Assembly (NCBI RefSeq): GCF_900156625.1
Contig: NZ_FTOB01000001.1
Span: 1,054,001-1,118,000 of the forward strand
Length of the DNA stretch: 64,000 nucleotides
Source of the DNA: Zobellia uliginosa
GTDB taxonomy: Bacteria > Bacteroidota > Bacteroidia > Flavobacteriales > Flavobacteriaceae
Direction of reading: 5' to 3'
Every line of letters begins with the position of its first letter. Positions within the stretch are counted from its first letter, which is position 1. Shown one piece after another: positions 9,044-18,570 of this stretch. Both the position numbers and the translations under genes were made by a program. Under the pieces are notes generated by a model. That model did no database searches. It had not been told where the DNA came from and saw only the letters and a list, made by a program, of their open reading frames with translations.

Positions 9044-10105
9044 AGAGACGAATTGTTTGAGAACTACCTTTATCACCGTATACCCGGGTACGGCCAGCAT
9101 CATGCCTACAATACCGAAGAGCAGGCCGGCACAGAGTATTACCAAGAAAATTTCAAGGGGATGCGACTTTACGCTATTACTGAAGATAATGGGCTGGGAG
9201 AAAAAATTATCGATGAGCTGGCCGATCGTTACCCCAAGAAGGACATATCCCACCTTGGGAAGTATAATGGTGCTAAAATCTAAACCGGGATTGCCGGTAA
9301 CGGTAAACATCACCATAATCGTAGCGCCTATTACAGGGCCCAAATACGGAATAACGTTAAACAAGGCACACATAAAAGCTATAAGTACGGCATTTTCCAA
9401 GCCTACCAAGATCAGGGTAATGGCATACAGGGAAAACAAGATGAACAGTTGGATCAAAAGTCCGACAAAGTATCGCGACAGCAGGTTTTTGATCTTCGTT
9501 AGGGAATTGAGGGTCTTTTCCCTATGGGCGTCCGGCACCGATAGTAAGATGGACTTTTGGATCATATTACTGTCCCTAAGGAAGAAAAAGGAAATGTAGA
9601 GTACGGAAAACATTCCGATTCCAATATTGTCCAACACCTGTAAAATCGACTTGATAAATGAGGGCACCAAATCTTTCCCAAGGTCATTGACCGAATTTTT
9701 ATCCAAGGCAGCGTCTTCTACCAAGTCTTCAACCACTTTTTTGGTCGTACCAAAATACTCGGAAACCATAAGGTAGAGTTTGTCGAATTCGGCTTGAATG
9801 ATCCCGAAATCGAATAGGTACAGGTTTTTGCCCTGTTCGGTAAGTAAGGGTACGAGCAAGGTGGTGATTCCCCCGAAAAGCGCGGTCAAGATGAGCATGG
9901 TAAGAATAACGGCCATGGTATTCGGTATTCTCAAGCGGGTTTTTAGGAAGGTTACAACAGGTCTTCCTATCAAGGCCATTACGGCCGAAATAACCAAGTA
10001 GGCTACTATCGACTGTAGTTCGTATATCAGGAATAAGAGAAGTAGAACGCCGCATACCGCGGCGATCGCTTTTAGAATTCCTTGGGCTATTTCGTTCGAT
10101 TTCAT
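9005..10105 (-). CDS. AI-2E family (PerM/TqsA-like) membrane transporter
   Basis: This 366-residue polytopic protein belongs to the AI-2E transporter family (about eight predicted transmembrane segments, with a soluble region at about 90-150). Family features include LLSRYFVGLLIQ, the NVIPYLGPVIG motif and a C-terminal SHPLEIFLVILCAGLLFG segment. Members export AI-2 or act as Na+/H+ or small-solute transporters, so the substrate is not predictable. A second, divergent family member lies at 12828-13853. Confidence 0.88.
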   Translation of the reverse strand: MKSNEIAQGILKAIAAVCGVLLLLFLIYELQSIVAYLVISAVMALIGRPVVTFLKTRLRIPNTMAVILTMLILTALFGGITTLLVPLLTEQGKNLYLFDFGIIQAEFDKLYLMVSEYFGTTKKVVEDLVEDAALDKNSVNDLGKDLVPSFIKSILQVLDNIGIGMFSVLYISFFFLRDSNMIQKSILLSVPDAHREKTLNSLTKIKNLLSRYFVGLLIQLFILFSLYAITLILVGLENAVLIAFMCALFNVIPYLGPVIGATIMVMFTVTGNPGLDFSTIILPKVGYVLLGVTIGQLIDNFFSQPIIFSNSVKSHPLEIFLVILCAGLLFGIVGMMLAVPGYTVIKVVLKQFVSKNKIVTALTKGL

Positions 10106-10183
10106 GAATTCACTTTAAGTATGATGAAGGGTACTTTGAACAATGGGGTAATTTGGCCCCGTTGTTTTACGGTCCGCTTGGTC

Positions 10184-11083
10184 CTAAGACTCCGCTTTGA
10201 TCCTATGGGTGTTCATATTTAGACGATTCTTTCCGAAATCCAAGGTGCGGATAGGGAAAGGAATATTGATGTCTTTAGCGTCAAAATGATGCTTGATCAG
10301 TTTTACGGCTTCATGTCTGGCTTCGAGTTCTTGCTTGGCTCCCTTCATATCGATCCAAAAGCGAACCATAAAATTAATAGAGCTATCCCCGAATTCGGTA
10401 AAGAAAAATTCTACCGATTCATTTTTTTTCTGGGGAAAGTTTTCACTGATAATCTTCAATACCAAGTGCTCTACCTCCTGCAGCTTACTCTCGTACCCTA
10501 TACCACATTTGACGGCAATACGGCTTCTTTCGCTTAGGGAATAGTTCTTAAAAGACCCATCAATAAATTTAGAGTTGGGTATGATTACGTAATTGTTGTC
10601 GGGTTGGCGGACGACAATATTGCGTAGGCTTATTTCCGAGACGAATCCTTTAATACCATCACTTTCAATAAAGTCATCAATATTTATTTTTGGCATAAAG
10701 GAAAGAATGAGTCCCCCAAAAGTATTGCTCAATGTCCCTTGCAAAGCCAAGCCGATGGCCAGGCCGACGACCCCGGCACCTGCAAGAATACTGGTAAGGA
10801 CCTTGTCAAGCTCGAGTACGCCCAAGGCGATGAAGAACCCGATTAAAATTACGGTTAAGAAAACAAAGCGCGCAATGATATCTTGAATGGATTGCTGGCT
10901 GATACGCTTTAATAAAAACTTTCGCAATAGCTTACGTATGCCCCGTGCGATAAAATAAAACAAGACCATAATAAAAATGGCCATCACGATGTTCGGGAGT
11001 TTTAGGATAATGGCATCGAGCCATCCGTCTAACTTACCCCATAATTTAACAATTGAATCTTCTATTGAGAACTTACTTTCCAT
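10184..11083 (-). CDS. Small-conductance mechanosensitive channel (MscS family)
   Basis: This 299-residue protein has three N-terminal membrane segments; the third, pore-lining helix carries the Gly/Ala-rich pattern ILAGAGVVGLAIGLALQGTL. The MscS beta domain follows (FGGLILSF..., IRLNNVVR-like SEISLRNIVVRQPDNN, VIIPNSKF), then a C-terminal alpha/beta cage. These channels release osmolytes during hypo-osmotic shock. The start is 12 bases downstream of the remains of an SLC13 permease gene, so transcription may enter from there. Confidence 0.93.
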   Translation of the reverse strand: MESKFSIEDSIVKLWGKLDGWLDAIILKLPNIVMAIFIMVLFYFIARGIRKLLRKFLLKRISQQSIQDIIARFVFLTVILIGFFIALGVLELDKVLTSILAGAGVVGLAIGLALQGTLSNTFGGLILSFMPKINIDDFIESDGIKGFVSEISLRNIVVRQPDNNYVIIPNSKFIDGSFKNYSLSERSRIAVKCGIGYESKLQEVEHLVLKIISENFPQKKNESVEFFFTEFGDSSINFMVRFWIDMKGAKQELEARHEAVKLIKHHFDAKDINIPFPIRTLDFGKNRLNMNTHRIKAES

Positions 11084-11094
11084 AATTTATATTT

Positions 11095-12088
11095 TTATAA
11101 CATGTTGGTTAATAAGAGGGAAGCCACTACCGCCAGAATAAGGCTCAAAAGGCCACCTATGATTAAAAAATAACTAAACCTGTAGTTTCCTAGGCTATAT
11201 ATAAGCGTGTTGGTTTGGTAGGTTTTCCCATGCATTTATCCGCGATAGGTTCTCTAGGTCGCACAATAGGAGCAGTTCGTCACCCGCCTTAAAGGTGATG
11301 TACTTTCCCGGGGAATTGTGGACTCTATGGTTTCGGGTCAGTTTTAGGAGCGTAACATCGGGGTTTTCAAATAGAAAACTTTCTTGAATGGTCTTTCCGA
11401 CCCATTGCGACCCCGCATTGATATGTACATGGGTCACATAGTTATCAAGGTTATAGTCCTCATCAATATTTTTTGTTTTTCCCCAAGGCAGCCAGTGTAG
11501 GGTAAGGGTGAGGTAAACAATTGAAATGATCAGAAAAATAGATCCCAGGAGGGAGAATTCGAAAAACCCTAATTTTTCGGCGCCTAGGTCGGTCGCCACT
11601 GAATTTACGATCAAGTTGGTAGAAGTGCCCATAAGGGTGCAAGAACCGCCTAGAATACCCGCAAAAGATATGGGCAATAGCAATTTGCTTTGGGAAACAT
11701 TGTATTTTTCCGAGAGCTGGTTTACTATTTTAATAAAAACTATAACTACGGCAGTAGTGCTGATAAAGACCGATATACCCGCGGTTACGGACATAAAGAG
11801 AGGGGCCATGACATAAAGGGGGAAGCCCTTGATCCGGCCCATGCCCGATGACAGCCCATTGATGACGCCATTCTCTTCTAGGGCAATGGCAAGAATCATT
11901 AAGGCAAGAACGGCTATGGTGGCACTGTTGGAAAACCCGCTAATGGCTTCTTCGGGTTTTACCAAACCCAATAGGATAAGGGAAACAATAATCAAAAAGG
12001 CGATTTTGTCGACCGGAAAGACCTCGAACACAAATAAGATTACCGTTACCAGTAATACACAAAACATTAAAGTTATTTCCCAAGTCAT
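11095..12088 (-). pseudogene. SLC13/DASS-type permease with internal deletion and frame change
   Basis: The main frame (from ATG 12088 to a stop at 11195) encodes the N-terminal half of an SLC13-type anion permease: six or so membrane segments with ISTTAVVIVF and the substrate motif GTSTNLIV, then one TrkA_C-like domain (GKTIQES...). Intact relatives run to about 590 residues. In the +1 frame the next codons, down to a stop at 11095-11097, encode LGNYRFSYFLIIGGLLSLIL, which resembles the final membrane helix of the same family. I infer that about 250 codons were lost with a frame change. The last 46 codons could alternatively be read as a separate small ORF from 11235. Confidence 0.6.
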
Positions 12089-12129
12089 TTTTTGTTTGGC
12101 CTTGAACCGGAGGTACAAGGCCCGATTGA

Positions 12130-12291
12130 TTAGCCTTTTAGTTTTTTTCTCTTCTTCCTTCCTTTGTCCGATTCTTTGCTCTGTATGAGTTTGTATCCCA
12201 AGTAGGCAAATTGCATTCCTACCAAGGCAAGTTTGAGTTTTCTACTGCTGGCCAGTGCCGAGGCAATGCCAATAAGCGATGTGGGTCTCAT
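12130..12291 (-). CDS. Small basic hypothetical protein
   Basis: This 53-residue frame starts at ATG 12291 (MRPTSLIGIASALASSRKL) and ends with a strongly basic tail (KGRKKRKKLKG). The middle (about 18-36) is amphipathic to hydrophobic and could associate with the membrane. It lies between HPF and the permease remnant, in the same orientation. No family is recognised, but small proteins of this shape are common beside flavobacterial stress genes. Confidence 0.5.
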   Translation of the reverse strand: MRPTSLIGIASALASSRKLKLALVGMQFAYLGYKLIQSKESDKGRKKRKKLKG

Positions 12292-12329
12292 ATTCGTTTT
12301 TTTTAGTTTTTACATTGGGTGATATCGGT

Positions 12330-12629
12330 TTAGTGCTCCGACATTTTTTCTTTTATTTTTCGCAGTTGGTGTTCTAGGTCGCGAACGGTCTCGTTCAGGG
12401 CCGTATCAAACGTTTCGGCATTGGAGGAGGCGAAGATGCGTGGTCCGGGCATGCTCAAACGGATATCGCAGAACATACCGTAGTCGTCGCTTCGATTTTC
12501 AGTCTTGAAAAACACATCGGCGCGATGTACGAAATCGTATTTTTTTTCAAGTTTTTCGAGTTTTTCCTTGGCCAAGCCCTCTAAACGTTGACTGGCCGAT
12601 ACATCGTGATACTCATAGATAATTTGCAT
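12330..12629 (-). CDS. hpf: Ribosome hibernation promoting factor (HPF/RaiA family, short form)
   Basis: The 99-residue product has the beta-alpha-beta-beta-beta-alpha pattern of the S30Ae fold: MQIIYEYHDVSASQRLE, a basic helix with KLEKLEKKYDFVHRADVFF, then CDIRLSMPGPRIFASSNAETFDTALNE and a C-terminal helix. It lacks the extra C-terminal dimerisation domain of long HPF. Such proteins bind the 30S A/P sites and stabilise inactive ribosomes during stress or starvation, which fits the neighbourhood. Confidence 0.88.
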   Translation of the reverse strand: MQIIYEYHDVSASQRLEGLAKEKLEKLEKKYDFVHRADVFFKTENRSDDYGMFCDIRLSMPGPRIFASSNAETFDTALNETVRDLEHQLRKIKEKMSEH

Positions 12630-12827
12630 AGTATTTTCTTTTGGGTTATAATTTTTGATAGCTCTTGGTCGAGCCGAGCTAGGCTATAATCTAAAGCTAA
12701 TTAGCCCCATGGTATATTAGGGATACTTTTAAAAAGTGCTTAGCCCGATTAGGTGTATTGTTAGTGCTATAAGATAGCTAGGCGCCTTGGGGCTTCTGAT
12801 CGGTTGTCCTTTTCCGGTTTTTAAGGG

Positions 12828-13853
12828 TCAGGCCTCGTTATGACTGGTTTCTTGACCGTATTCCTGTTTATAGATTTGAACGATGATTAGAAAGAGGCTG
12901 ACAAATAGCGGCCCGAAGATCAATCCGATAAAGCCGAAGAGGGGAATACCGATAAGCACCCCGATCAAGGTTATCAGGGGATGGACATCATCTAACTTTT
13001 GGAGGATGTACAATCGGATGATATTATCGGTAGAACCTACTACAACAATGCCGTAAACAAGAATACCCCAAGCCTGAAAGGTGTCTCCGTTCGATAAGGT
13101 CAGTATGAATACGGGCAGCGTACCCAACATATTGCCTACAAAGGGAATCATAGACCCTATGGCCACGATGGCCGCCCAAAAAAATGGGTTTTCGATACCG
13201 AAAATGAGGAAGCCCAGTAGGGCCACAACCCCTTGGGCAATGGCCACCAAGGGAATGCCAAGGGCGTTGGCGCGTACCATCTGTCTTATTTTACTGCCGA
13301 TGGTTTTTAAATTTTCCGTGCTGATCGGAATGTATTCATAGAGCGACTCCCGCATTTCCTTACGGTTGGTTAGCATAAAGTAAAGAATGAAATACATGAT
13401 GCCAATAGCGATAACCGAGGTGAAGGTACTACCGGCCAGCCCCTGTAGCTTGTCGGAAAGCCATCCCGATACGGCCGACACATCAATTTGCGACGACAGG
13501 TCGTAGCCCACATAGCGCTCTAAGTTTTCCAGTTGTGACTTTACAGCTTTTACCACCTTTTCGGAGTTGTTGACCGTTTGGCTCACTTTGTTGCCCAACA
13601 TGAGCACCGCACCGGAAACCGGTATTAAGATGACGATGACCGAGGCAAACATCAAAAGGCCCGCCGCAAGATTGGGTTTCCAGCCCTTTTTGATCAGTCG
13701 GGCCATGGGTTTTTTTAGTAAGACATAGAGGGTAATAGCCCCTAGGACCCCCGAAAAATAGGGCGCCATTTCTTTGAAAATGAGTCCGCCTATAAATACT
13801 ATGAGCAATAGCACGAAAATTTGGCGAATGACTTTTGGATGTATCGATTTCAT
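12828..13853 (-). CDS. AI-2E family membrane transporter (second copy)
   Basis: This 341-residue polytopic protein has the AI-2E family layout: paired N-terminal helices, a soluble region (about 80-145), the AIGSMIPFVGNMLG motif equivalent to the family's IPxxGP loop, and a C-terminal LITLIGVLIGIPLFGFIGLIFGP-like region. It is only distantly similar to the copy at 9005-10105, so it is not a recent duplicate. The substrate is unknown. It is close to the DUF7218-like gene upstream. Confidence 0.87.
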   Translation of the reverse strand: MKSIHPKVIRQIFVLLLIVFIGGLIFKEMAPYFSGVLGAITLYVLLKKPMARLIKKGWKPNLAAGLLMFASVIVILIPVSGAVLMLGNKVSQTVNNSEKVVKAVKSQLENLERYVGYDLSSQIDVSAVSGWLSDKLQGLAGSTFTSVIAIGIMYFILYFMLTNRKEMRESLYEYIPISTENLKTIGSKIRQMVRANALGIPLVAIAQGVVALLGFLIFGIENPFFWAAIVAIGSMIPFVGNMLGTLPVFILTLSNGDTFQAWGILVYGIVVVGSTDNIIRLYILQKLDDVHPLITLIGVLIGIPLFGFIGLIFGPLFVSLFLIIVQIYKQEYGQETSHNEA

Positions 13854-13890
13854 AGGGCGTAATTAATATGGGAAATGAGGCGGCAACTTA

Positions 13891-14130
13891 CTAATTGTTC
13901 CGAAGGGCATGGATAAGCTCTAACTTGCTCATTTTCGAGCGGCCCTCAATGGCTACATTCTTGGCTTGTTCGTAAAGTTCCTCTTTGGTCCGTTCTTCAT
14001 ATGGCTTTGCTTTTCCGCCTTTCTTTCCGGGATGGCTAGAATTGGCTATCCGCGCTGATTTTTCTTTGCTGTACCCCTTGTCCCTGAGTGCCTCGTATCG
14101 GTTTTCGTTCTTTATGCTCGGTAAGTCCAT
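13891..14130 (-). CDS. DUF7218/Rho N-terminal-like small protein
   Basis: This 79-residue basic protein starts MDLPSIKNENRYEALRDKG and has a Gly/Lys-rich centre (SSHPGKKGGKAK). The C-terminal YEERTKEELYEQAKNVAIEG...SKMSKLELIHALR is a Rho N-terminal/SAP-like helical motif. Proteins of this kind are found in bacterial stress loci and are thought to bind nucleic acid; no biochemical role is known to me. It is 38 bases upstream of the AI-2E gene and probably in the same transcript. Confidence 0.75.
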   Translation of the reverse strand: MDLPSIKNENRYEALRDKGYSKEKSARIANSSHPGKKGGKAKPYEERTKEELYEQAKNVAIEGRSKMSKLELIHALRNN

Positions 14131-14180
14131 TTTATGCGTTTTATAGGTGAATAATCCGTTTCAAATCAAATAGGGGTATT

Positions 14181-14924
14181 CTATTTTTGTTGCTCTGTGG
14201 GCATGATAAAGACATCGTTGATATTGGCCCTGGCAGGTTGTATCAAGGCGTAGTGAATGGCCTCTGCAATGTCTTTCGCTTCTAGAAAGGTCATTTTTTG
14301 CATCTCCTTAAAGGTTTCCTTGATATCTTCGTCGGTTATGGTATCGGTGAGTTCCGTAGCGACCGCGCCAGGTTCAATAGATGTTACGTTAATACCATAT
14401 TTAGGGGCAAGTTCTTGCCTAAGGCCTTCGGAAAACATTTTTACGGCCGATTTTGTAGCGCAATAAACGGCCCCGCCCGGAAAGTAATTGTGGGCCGCAC
14501 TCGAAGCTATATTGATAATACTTCCACCCTTGTTTTCGATCATGGTCGGAAGTACGGCGGCCACACCGTTCAATACACCTTTAATATTTACGTCTACCAT
14601 CTTCTCCCATTCGTCCGTCTTTAATTTTTCTACGTAGGAGAGCGGCATTAGACCCGCGTTATTGATAAGGACATCAATTGTTTTGAATTTGCCCAGTGTT
14701 TTTTCAACCAATTTCTCGTAATCCGATTTTTTGGTAACGTCTCCCGTTACGATCAAGGCTTCACCGCCCCTTTCCTCAATTTTTTTCTGTATGTCTTTGA
14801 GTCGGTCTTCACGTCGTGCGGTAAGTACTACCTTGGCTCCTTCTTTTGATAGTTTAAGGGCGGTCGCTTCACCTATTCCACTTGAAGCTCCGGTAATGAT
14901 GACTACTTTATTATCTATGTTCAT
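14181..14924 (-). CDS. Short-chain dehydrogenase/reductase
   Basis: This 247-residue classical SDR has the NAD(P)-binding TGASSGIGEA at residues 11-20, the adenine-ring motif NNAG, a catalytic Ser in NIASSAA and the YCATK catalytic Tyr/Lys pair. An Arg-rich patch after beta-2 (TARREDR) favours NADP(H). The closest type is YdfG/clavaldehyde dehydrogenase-like SDRs; the substrate is unknown. It lies within the stress-gene block and has standard length. Confidence 0.9.
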   Translation of the reverse strand: MNIDNKVVIITGASSGIGEATALKLSKEGAKVVLTARREDRLKDIQKKIEERGGEALIVTGDVTKKSDYEKLVEKTLGKFKTIDVLINNAGLMPLSYVEKLKTDEWEKMVDVNIKGVLNGVAAVLPTMIENKGGSIINIASSAAHNYFPGGAVYCATKSAVKMFSEGLRQELAPKYGINVTSIEPGAVATELTDTITDEDIKETFKEMQKMTFLEAKDIAEAIHYALIQPARANINDVFIMPTEQQK

Positions 14925-15044
14925 TTTTTTATGTTTTTAAATTGAAAGTTATAGTGTGGCAAAGGTTTCGATTTGGGGTGTAAGGGCTTGATCACATCAA
15001 GAAAAATATTGACTATAACCGTGCACTAGGGAAGGGAGAAGGGG

Positions 15045-15950
15045 TTATTCAATCAACTTTTCGGAAGATTCCTTGGGGACCCCATGCCCATATCGTCTGG
15101 CATAGACCCATGTGAATTCGGCCCCGAAGAAAAGGATCAGACACGAGTAGGAAACCCATAGAAGAATCAGAACTATGGTACCTGCCGCGCCATAGGTAGA
15201 GCCTGGGTCTGCCTCGCCAAAATAATACCCTAAGAGCGACTTGCCCAGAACAAAAAGAACGGCGGTGATAAGGGCGCCTATCCAGACCGTTTTCCAGCGT
15301 ATTTTCGTATCTGGGAGATAGCGGAAAATCAAGGCGAAGAGTATGGTAATTATTCCTACGGAAACAGCAAAATCAAGAATATAGGCAATGTAAACGATTA
15401 CGTCGGGCAATATACTGCGGATGTATCCGTTAAGGGCCGAAATGGCAGCCGTGACCAAAAAGCTGATGAGCAACAAAAATCCTATGGCGAGAATAAAGGC
15501 GAAGCTTCGGGCCCTATCGATAAGCATTTTTACGAAATTGGAATCGGGTTTGGGGTCGACCTCCCAAATCTGGTTAAGCGATAATTGCAAGTGGTAGAAA
15601 ACCCCAGTGGCCCCAAATATCAAGGTGCCTATACCAAGAATACTGGCAACGGTGCTACGGTCTTTGTTTTGAGTCTCGATCATCATCGACTGTATGGCCT
15701 CGGCGGCATCACGCCCCAGGGCACTCGATATTTCTTGGGTGAGCTCACCCTGAACGATTTCCGTACCCCAGACCGAACCTACCAGATTGACGATAATCAC
15801 TAAAAGTCCGGGTAAGGAAAGCACTGCATAGTAGGCGATAATGGCACTCAGCCGAAAGGGGTCATCGGCCTCCCAAGCCTTGTAGGTGTCTACAATAAGC
15901 CGTGGCAGGTGTTTGAGTTTAAATCTTTTTTCAGAATCTGTAGCTGTCAT
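15045..15950 (-). CDS. YihY/BrkB family inner-membrane protein
   Basis: This 301-residue protein has a cytoplasmic N-terminus (WEADDPFRLSAIIAYYAVLSLPG, the family signature) and six predicted transmembrane segments, including LIFGATGVFYHLQLSLNQIW and YGAAGTIVLILLWVSYS. The family was once mis-called RNase BN; its function is unresolved, with envelope or transport roles suggested. It is a monocistronic minus-strand gene, bounded upstream by the terminator at 16106-16124. Confidence 0.9.
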   Translation of the reverse strand: MTATDSEKRFKLKHLPRLIVDTYKAWEADDPFRLSAIIAYYAVLSLPGLLVIIVNLVGSVWGTEIVQGELTQEISSALGRDAAEAIQSMMIETQNKDRSTVASILGIGTLIFGATGVFYHLQLSLNQIWEVDPKPDSNFVKMLIDRARSFAFILAIGFLLLISFLVTAAISALNGYIRSILPDVIVYIAYILDFAVSVGIITILFALIFRYLPDTKIRWKTVWIGALITAVLFVLGKSLLGYYFGEADPGSTYGAAGTIVLILLWVSYSCLILFFGAEFTWVYARRYGHGVPKESSEKLIE

Positions 15951-16105
15951 AGGTTTAGGCTAAGGTATGGTCTGCATACCTGCTCATGGTAAAATTAGCC
16001 TTAGGCTTTTCAAGGGCTTGACCGAAAAGCGTAATGTTTTAATGGGATTGCATCATGCGGGCTATGCTCTTTTATGGGAAGGCGGTTGAGGTAGGGAAAT
16101 AAAAA

Positions 16106-16124
16106 CCATCGGGCGGACCGATGG
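16106..16124 (-). terminator. Terminator of the serine hydrolase gene
   Basis: A perfect 7-base stem (CCATCGG at 16106-16112 with CCGATGG at 16118-16124) is followed on the minus strand by a T-rich tract (complement of aaataaaaa). It lies about 30 bases past the stop of the gene ending at 16153. Confidence 0.7.
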
Positions 16125-16152
16125 CTACGGGAACAGGAAGGAAGTCCTGATC

Positions 16153-17133
16153 TTATATTTCGAGTTGGGGAAGGAGCCGTTGCTGAATGAGCGAGACCCT
16201 GTCTTTGGCGCGGGGCATAAATCGGGAGGTTAGGGCAACGACCGTTTTCTTTTCCGGGCTCACGTAAATGATGTTCCCGCCATCACCAATGGCAGCAAAG
16301 CAAGGGTTTTCTTTCCCCTCAATAATCCACCAGAGATAACCATAGTGTCGCTCTTTCCAGCGACTATGTGTTTTGGTGCTTGTTTCTACCCATTCTTCGG
16401 ATACGATCTGTCGGTTTCGCCACTGGCCTTTATTGAGGTAGAGTTGGCCAATTTTTGCCATGTCCCGTGCGCTTAAGGTTAGTCCCCAACCCGCTGTATT
16501 GATCCCTTTGGGGTCGATAACCCAACCCTTGACATATTTATCTTTGAGGAAGGCAAAATGTTCTTCCTTGTTATGGATGCTTACGTTAGGGGGTGTTTTG
16601 ATGTTTAGGGGCCTGAACAAGTGTTCCGTAGCAAAATTGAGTACAGCGGTTTTAGTGGCGTTCGCGAGTATTCCTGATAATACCTGTAGCCCTACGGTGG
16701 TGTATTTAAAATCACCGCTTAAAGTTTTTCCTCCCAATAGATCCAATACTGCCTTTGTCCAATCGTCGCTCGAATACACTTTGGTATAGGGTTCGTATTT
16801 GAATTTGAAGGGTGCGGTCATGGTAAGCAAGTGCTTTAGCTTTACTTTTTGGATGGTTTTCTCCCTTTTTTTGATGAGGTATTCCGGGAAAAAATCCAAG
16901 ACATTTTGATTTACACTAGTGATAAAGCCCTTGTCTATGGCGATGCCTATGAGAATGGACAATACACTTTTGGTCACCGACGCGATATGAACCGTATCGT
17001 TCGGGCCGTATCCTTGAAAGTAGCTTTCGTAGGCCATTTTGTCGTCTTTTAGAACTACGATGCCCGCAATGTTATCATAGTCCTTCTGTATGAGTTCCAC
17101 CAGCTCTTTTTGAAGTTGTTTCGTCATGGTCAA
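16153..17133 (-). CDS. Serine hydrolase of the class C beta-lactamase/penicillin-binding fold
   Basis: This 326-residue protein carries the nucleophile motif SVTK (Ser52-Lys55) in HIASVTKSVLS, conserved LLTMTAPF and GWGLTLSARDMAKIGQLYLN regions, and a C-terminal GDGG loop in place of the KTG box. The usual YxN motif is altered to YTT. There is no signal peptide, so it may be cytoplasmic, unlike secreted beta-lactamases; an esterase or peptidase role is more likely than drug resistance. Confidence 0.85.
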   Translation of the reverse strand: MTMTKQLQKELVELIQKDYDNIAGIVVLKDDKMAYESYFQGYGPNDTVHIASVTKSVLSILIGIAIDKGFITSVNQNVLDFFPEYLIKKREKTIQKVKLKHLLTMTAPFKFKYEPYTKVYSSDDWTKAVLDLLGGKTLSGDFKYTTVGLQVLSGILANATKTAVLNFATEHLFRPLNIKTPPNVSIHNKEEHFAFLKDKYVKGWVIDPKGINTAGWGLTLSARDMAKIGQLYLNKGQWRNRQIVSEEWVETSTKTHSRWKERHYGYLWWIIEGKENPCFAAIGDGGNIIYVSPEKKTVVALTSRFMPRAKDRVSLIQQRLLPQLEI

Positions 17134-17373
17134 GGTATCTTTTTTTTATGCGTAAATGATTTGACAAATGTTTCTTGACTGTATAAGGCTTCCTCCCTAA
17201 GATCGATTGATCAAGGGAAAGTTTGCAATTGAAGATAGCACATTTACCTAATTTAGGCTAGGGGGAAAAACGCAAAGTACCGGGTTTTGACCGCTATTTT
17301 TTAAAAGAGTAGAAGAGTTGTTGTGAATTGCAGGATGTTCTAAGGTTTTATAAAAAAGCGGAAGGTTTTTGGT

Positions 17374-17856
17374 CTATTTCAAGGCTGTGGTCAAATGCTC
17401 CAAGTAGGTGTCGGTATATTTTTCCCCGAAACTGTCAATGGCAATGGCAAAACCCAAATGCAGGATAAGGGCCGTAAAGATGCCGAACAAGATAGATTTT
17501 GATGCTAGAAAGGACATGGTCACGACCAATGCCACAATTACGATTCCGTAGATCAGTTTAAGCCAGAAGAAAGATTTTAAGGCCTTTTGGGTGGCTAGGG
17601 ATTCGGCTTGAAGAAATTTGGAACGATTACTTTGGTAGGTAGATATCTTATGTTCTATTTTCTTTGGGTACTTCAGGTAGGTAGAAAACATGGCGGCCAT
17701 TTCCAGGAGCCCGATGACGATCATGGTCGTAGCGAAAACCTTATGGACGGAGAACATCATGAGGAGCAGACCGAGCACTACTGAAGCCGTACCGATTATT
17801 CCCGCGAAAAGGTATAGTGTTTTTTCGCTCTTAAAAAAGTCCGATATAAATTCCAT
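17374..17856 (-). CDS. Four-helix membrane protein of unknown function
   Basis: From ATG 17856 (MEFISDFFKSEKTLY) this gives about 160 residues; an in-frame ATG at 17901 would add 15 non-hydrophobic residues. Four transmembrane segments occur in two pairs, separated by a charged helical loop (KKIEHKISTYQSNRSKFLQAESLATQK). No family was recognised. It stands alone between two gene-free stretches. Confidence 0.65.
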   Translation of the reverse strand: MEFISDFFKSEKTLYLFAGIIGTASVVLGLLLMMFSVHKVFATTMIVIGLLEMAAMFSTYLKYPKKIEHKISTYQSNRSKFLQAESLATQKALKSFFWLKLIYGIVIVALVVTMSFLASKSILFGIFTALILHLGFAIAIDSFGEKYTDTYLEHLTTALK

Positions 17857-18570
17857 AATCGAGGGTTCGTTTTGCACTAGGCCTTTGTTTTGGGTAAGCA
17901 TGGTGTTTTTCTTGTCTTCGTTGGTTTTGGTTCGAATGGTATGGGTAGGGAATATAGTGAAAATCCTGTTAGTACCTAAAACCGACTATAGAAGGGGAAG
18001 GATATTTTCTTGGTCATAAGAGTAGATTTTTTAGGGGAGTTTCAATACCTTATTCTCTGTTGAAATGGGAAAAATAAAAGGATGGGCCCCGAGCCGTAAA
18101 AGTTTGTTTTTTTACTCGATAATTGAGATTAAATGCTCCGAATCTTGCCTCAAAATCAAGATGTATTCCTTTTAATGCTTCGCGGGCTTGCCCCGAGGTA
18201 GTTGACGCTGTTTTGAGAAAGGGACAAGGCAAGAAAGAGAAAAATAATAATGGGAAGCGAAACTAGGGCCATCCGTTTGTGGTGCGGGGTTTTTGTCTTA
18301 TTGTCGGCTGTAAATGAGTAGGTTAAAAATATCATTTATGTAGGATAATTAGGTCAGTCGGAATATTTGACCTATCTTTGTCACTGTTCTGGGTATGAAA
18401 ATTGAATCCCACGACTAAGATAAATAGTAAAAATAGGCTACTCCTCCAGTAGTTCTCCGTTAAGCAATTCTTCACTAGATTTTACTTCAACGTTTCAATT
18501 TGATTTCACAAGTCGAATATCATTTTTACCCTTTCTCGAAGTAAATATTGTTTAACTAATTTCTTTTCCT
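17857..18570. other. Gene-poor stretch upstream of the desaturase
   Basis: About 700 bases without a credible gene. A 60-codon minus frame at 18050-18232 has no start context or family resemblance. TATCTTTG at 18373-18380 matches the Bacteroidota -7 box TAnnTTTG and is a possible desaturase promoter element, but no -33 TTTG lies at the right distance. Nothing else is recognised. Confidence 0.4.

Noticed and set aside
18050-18232. Minus-strand frame of 60 codons with a GC-rich motif near 18180-18200
   Set aside because: It has no family resemblance, no start context and no neighbours. It could be part of a dispersed repeat, but only one copy is clear in this window.
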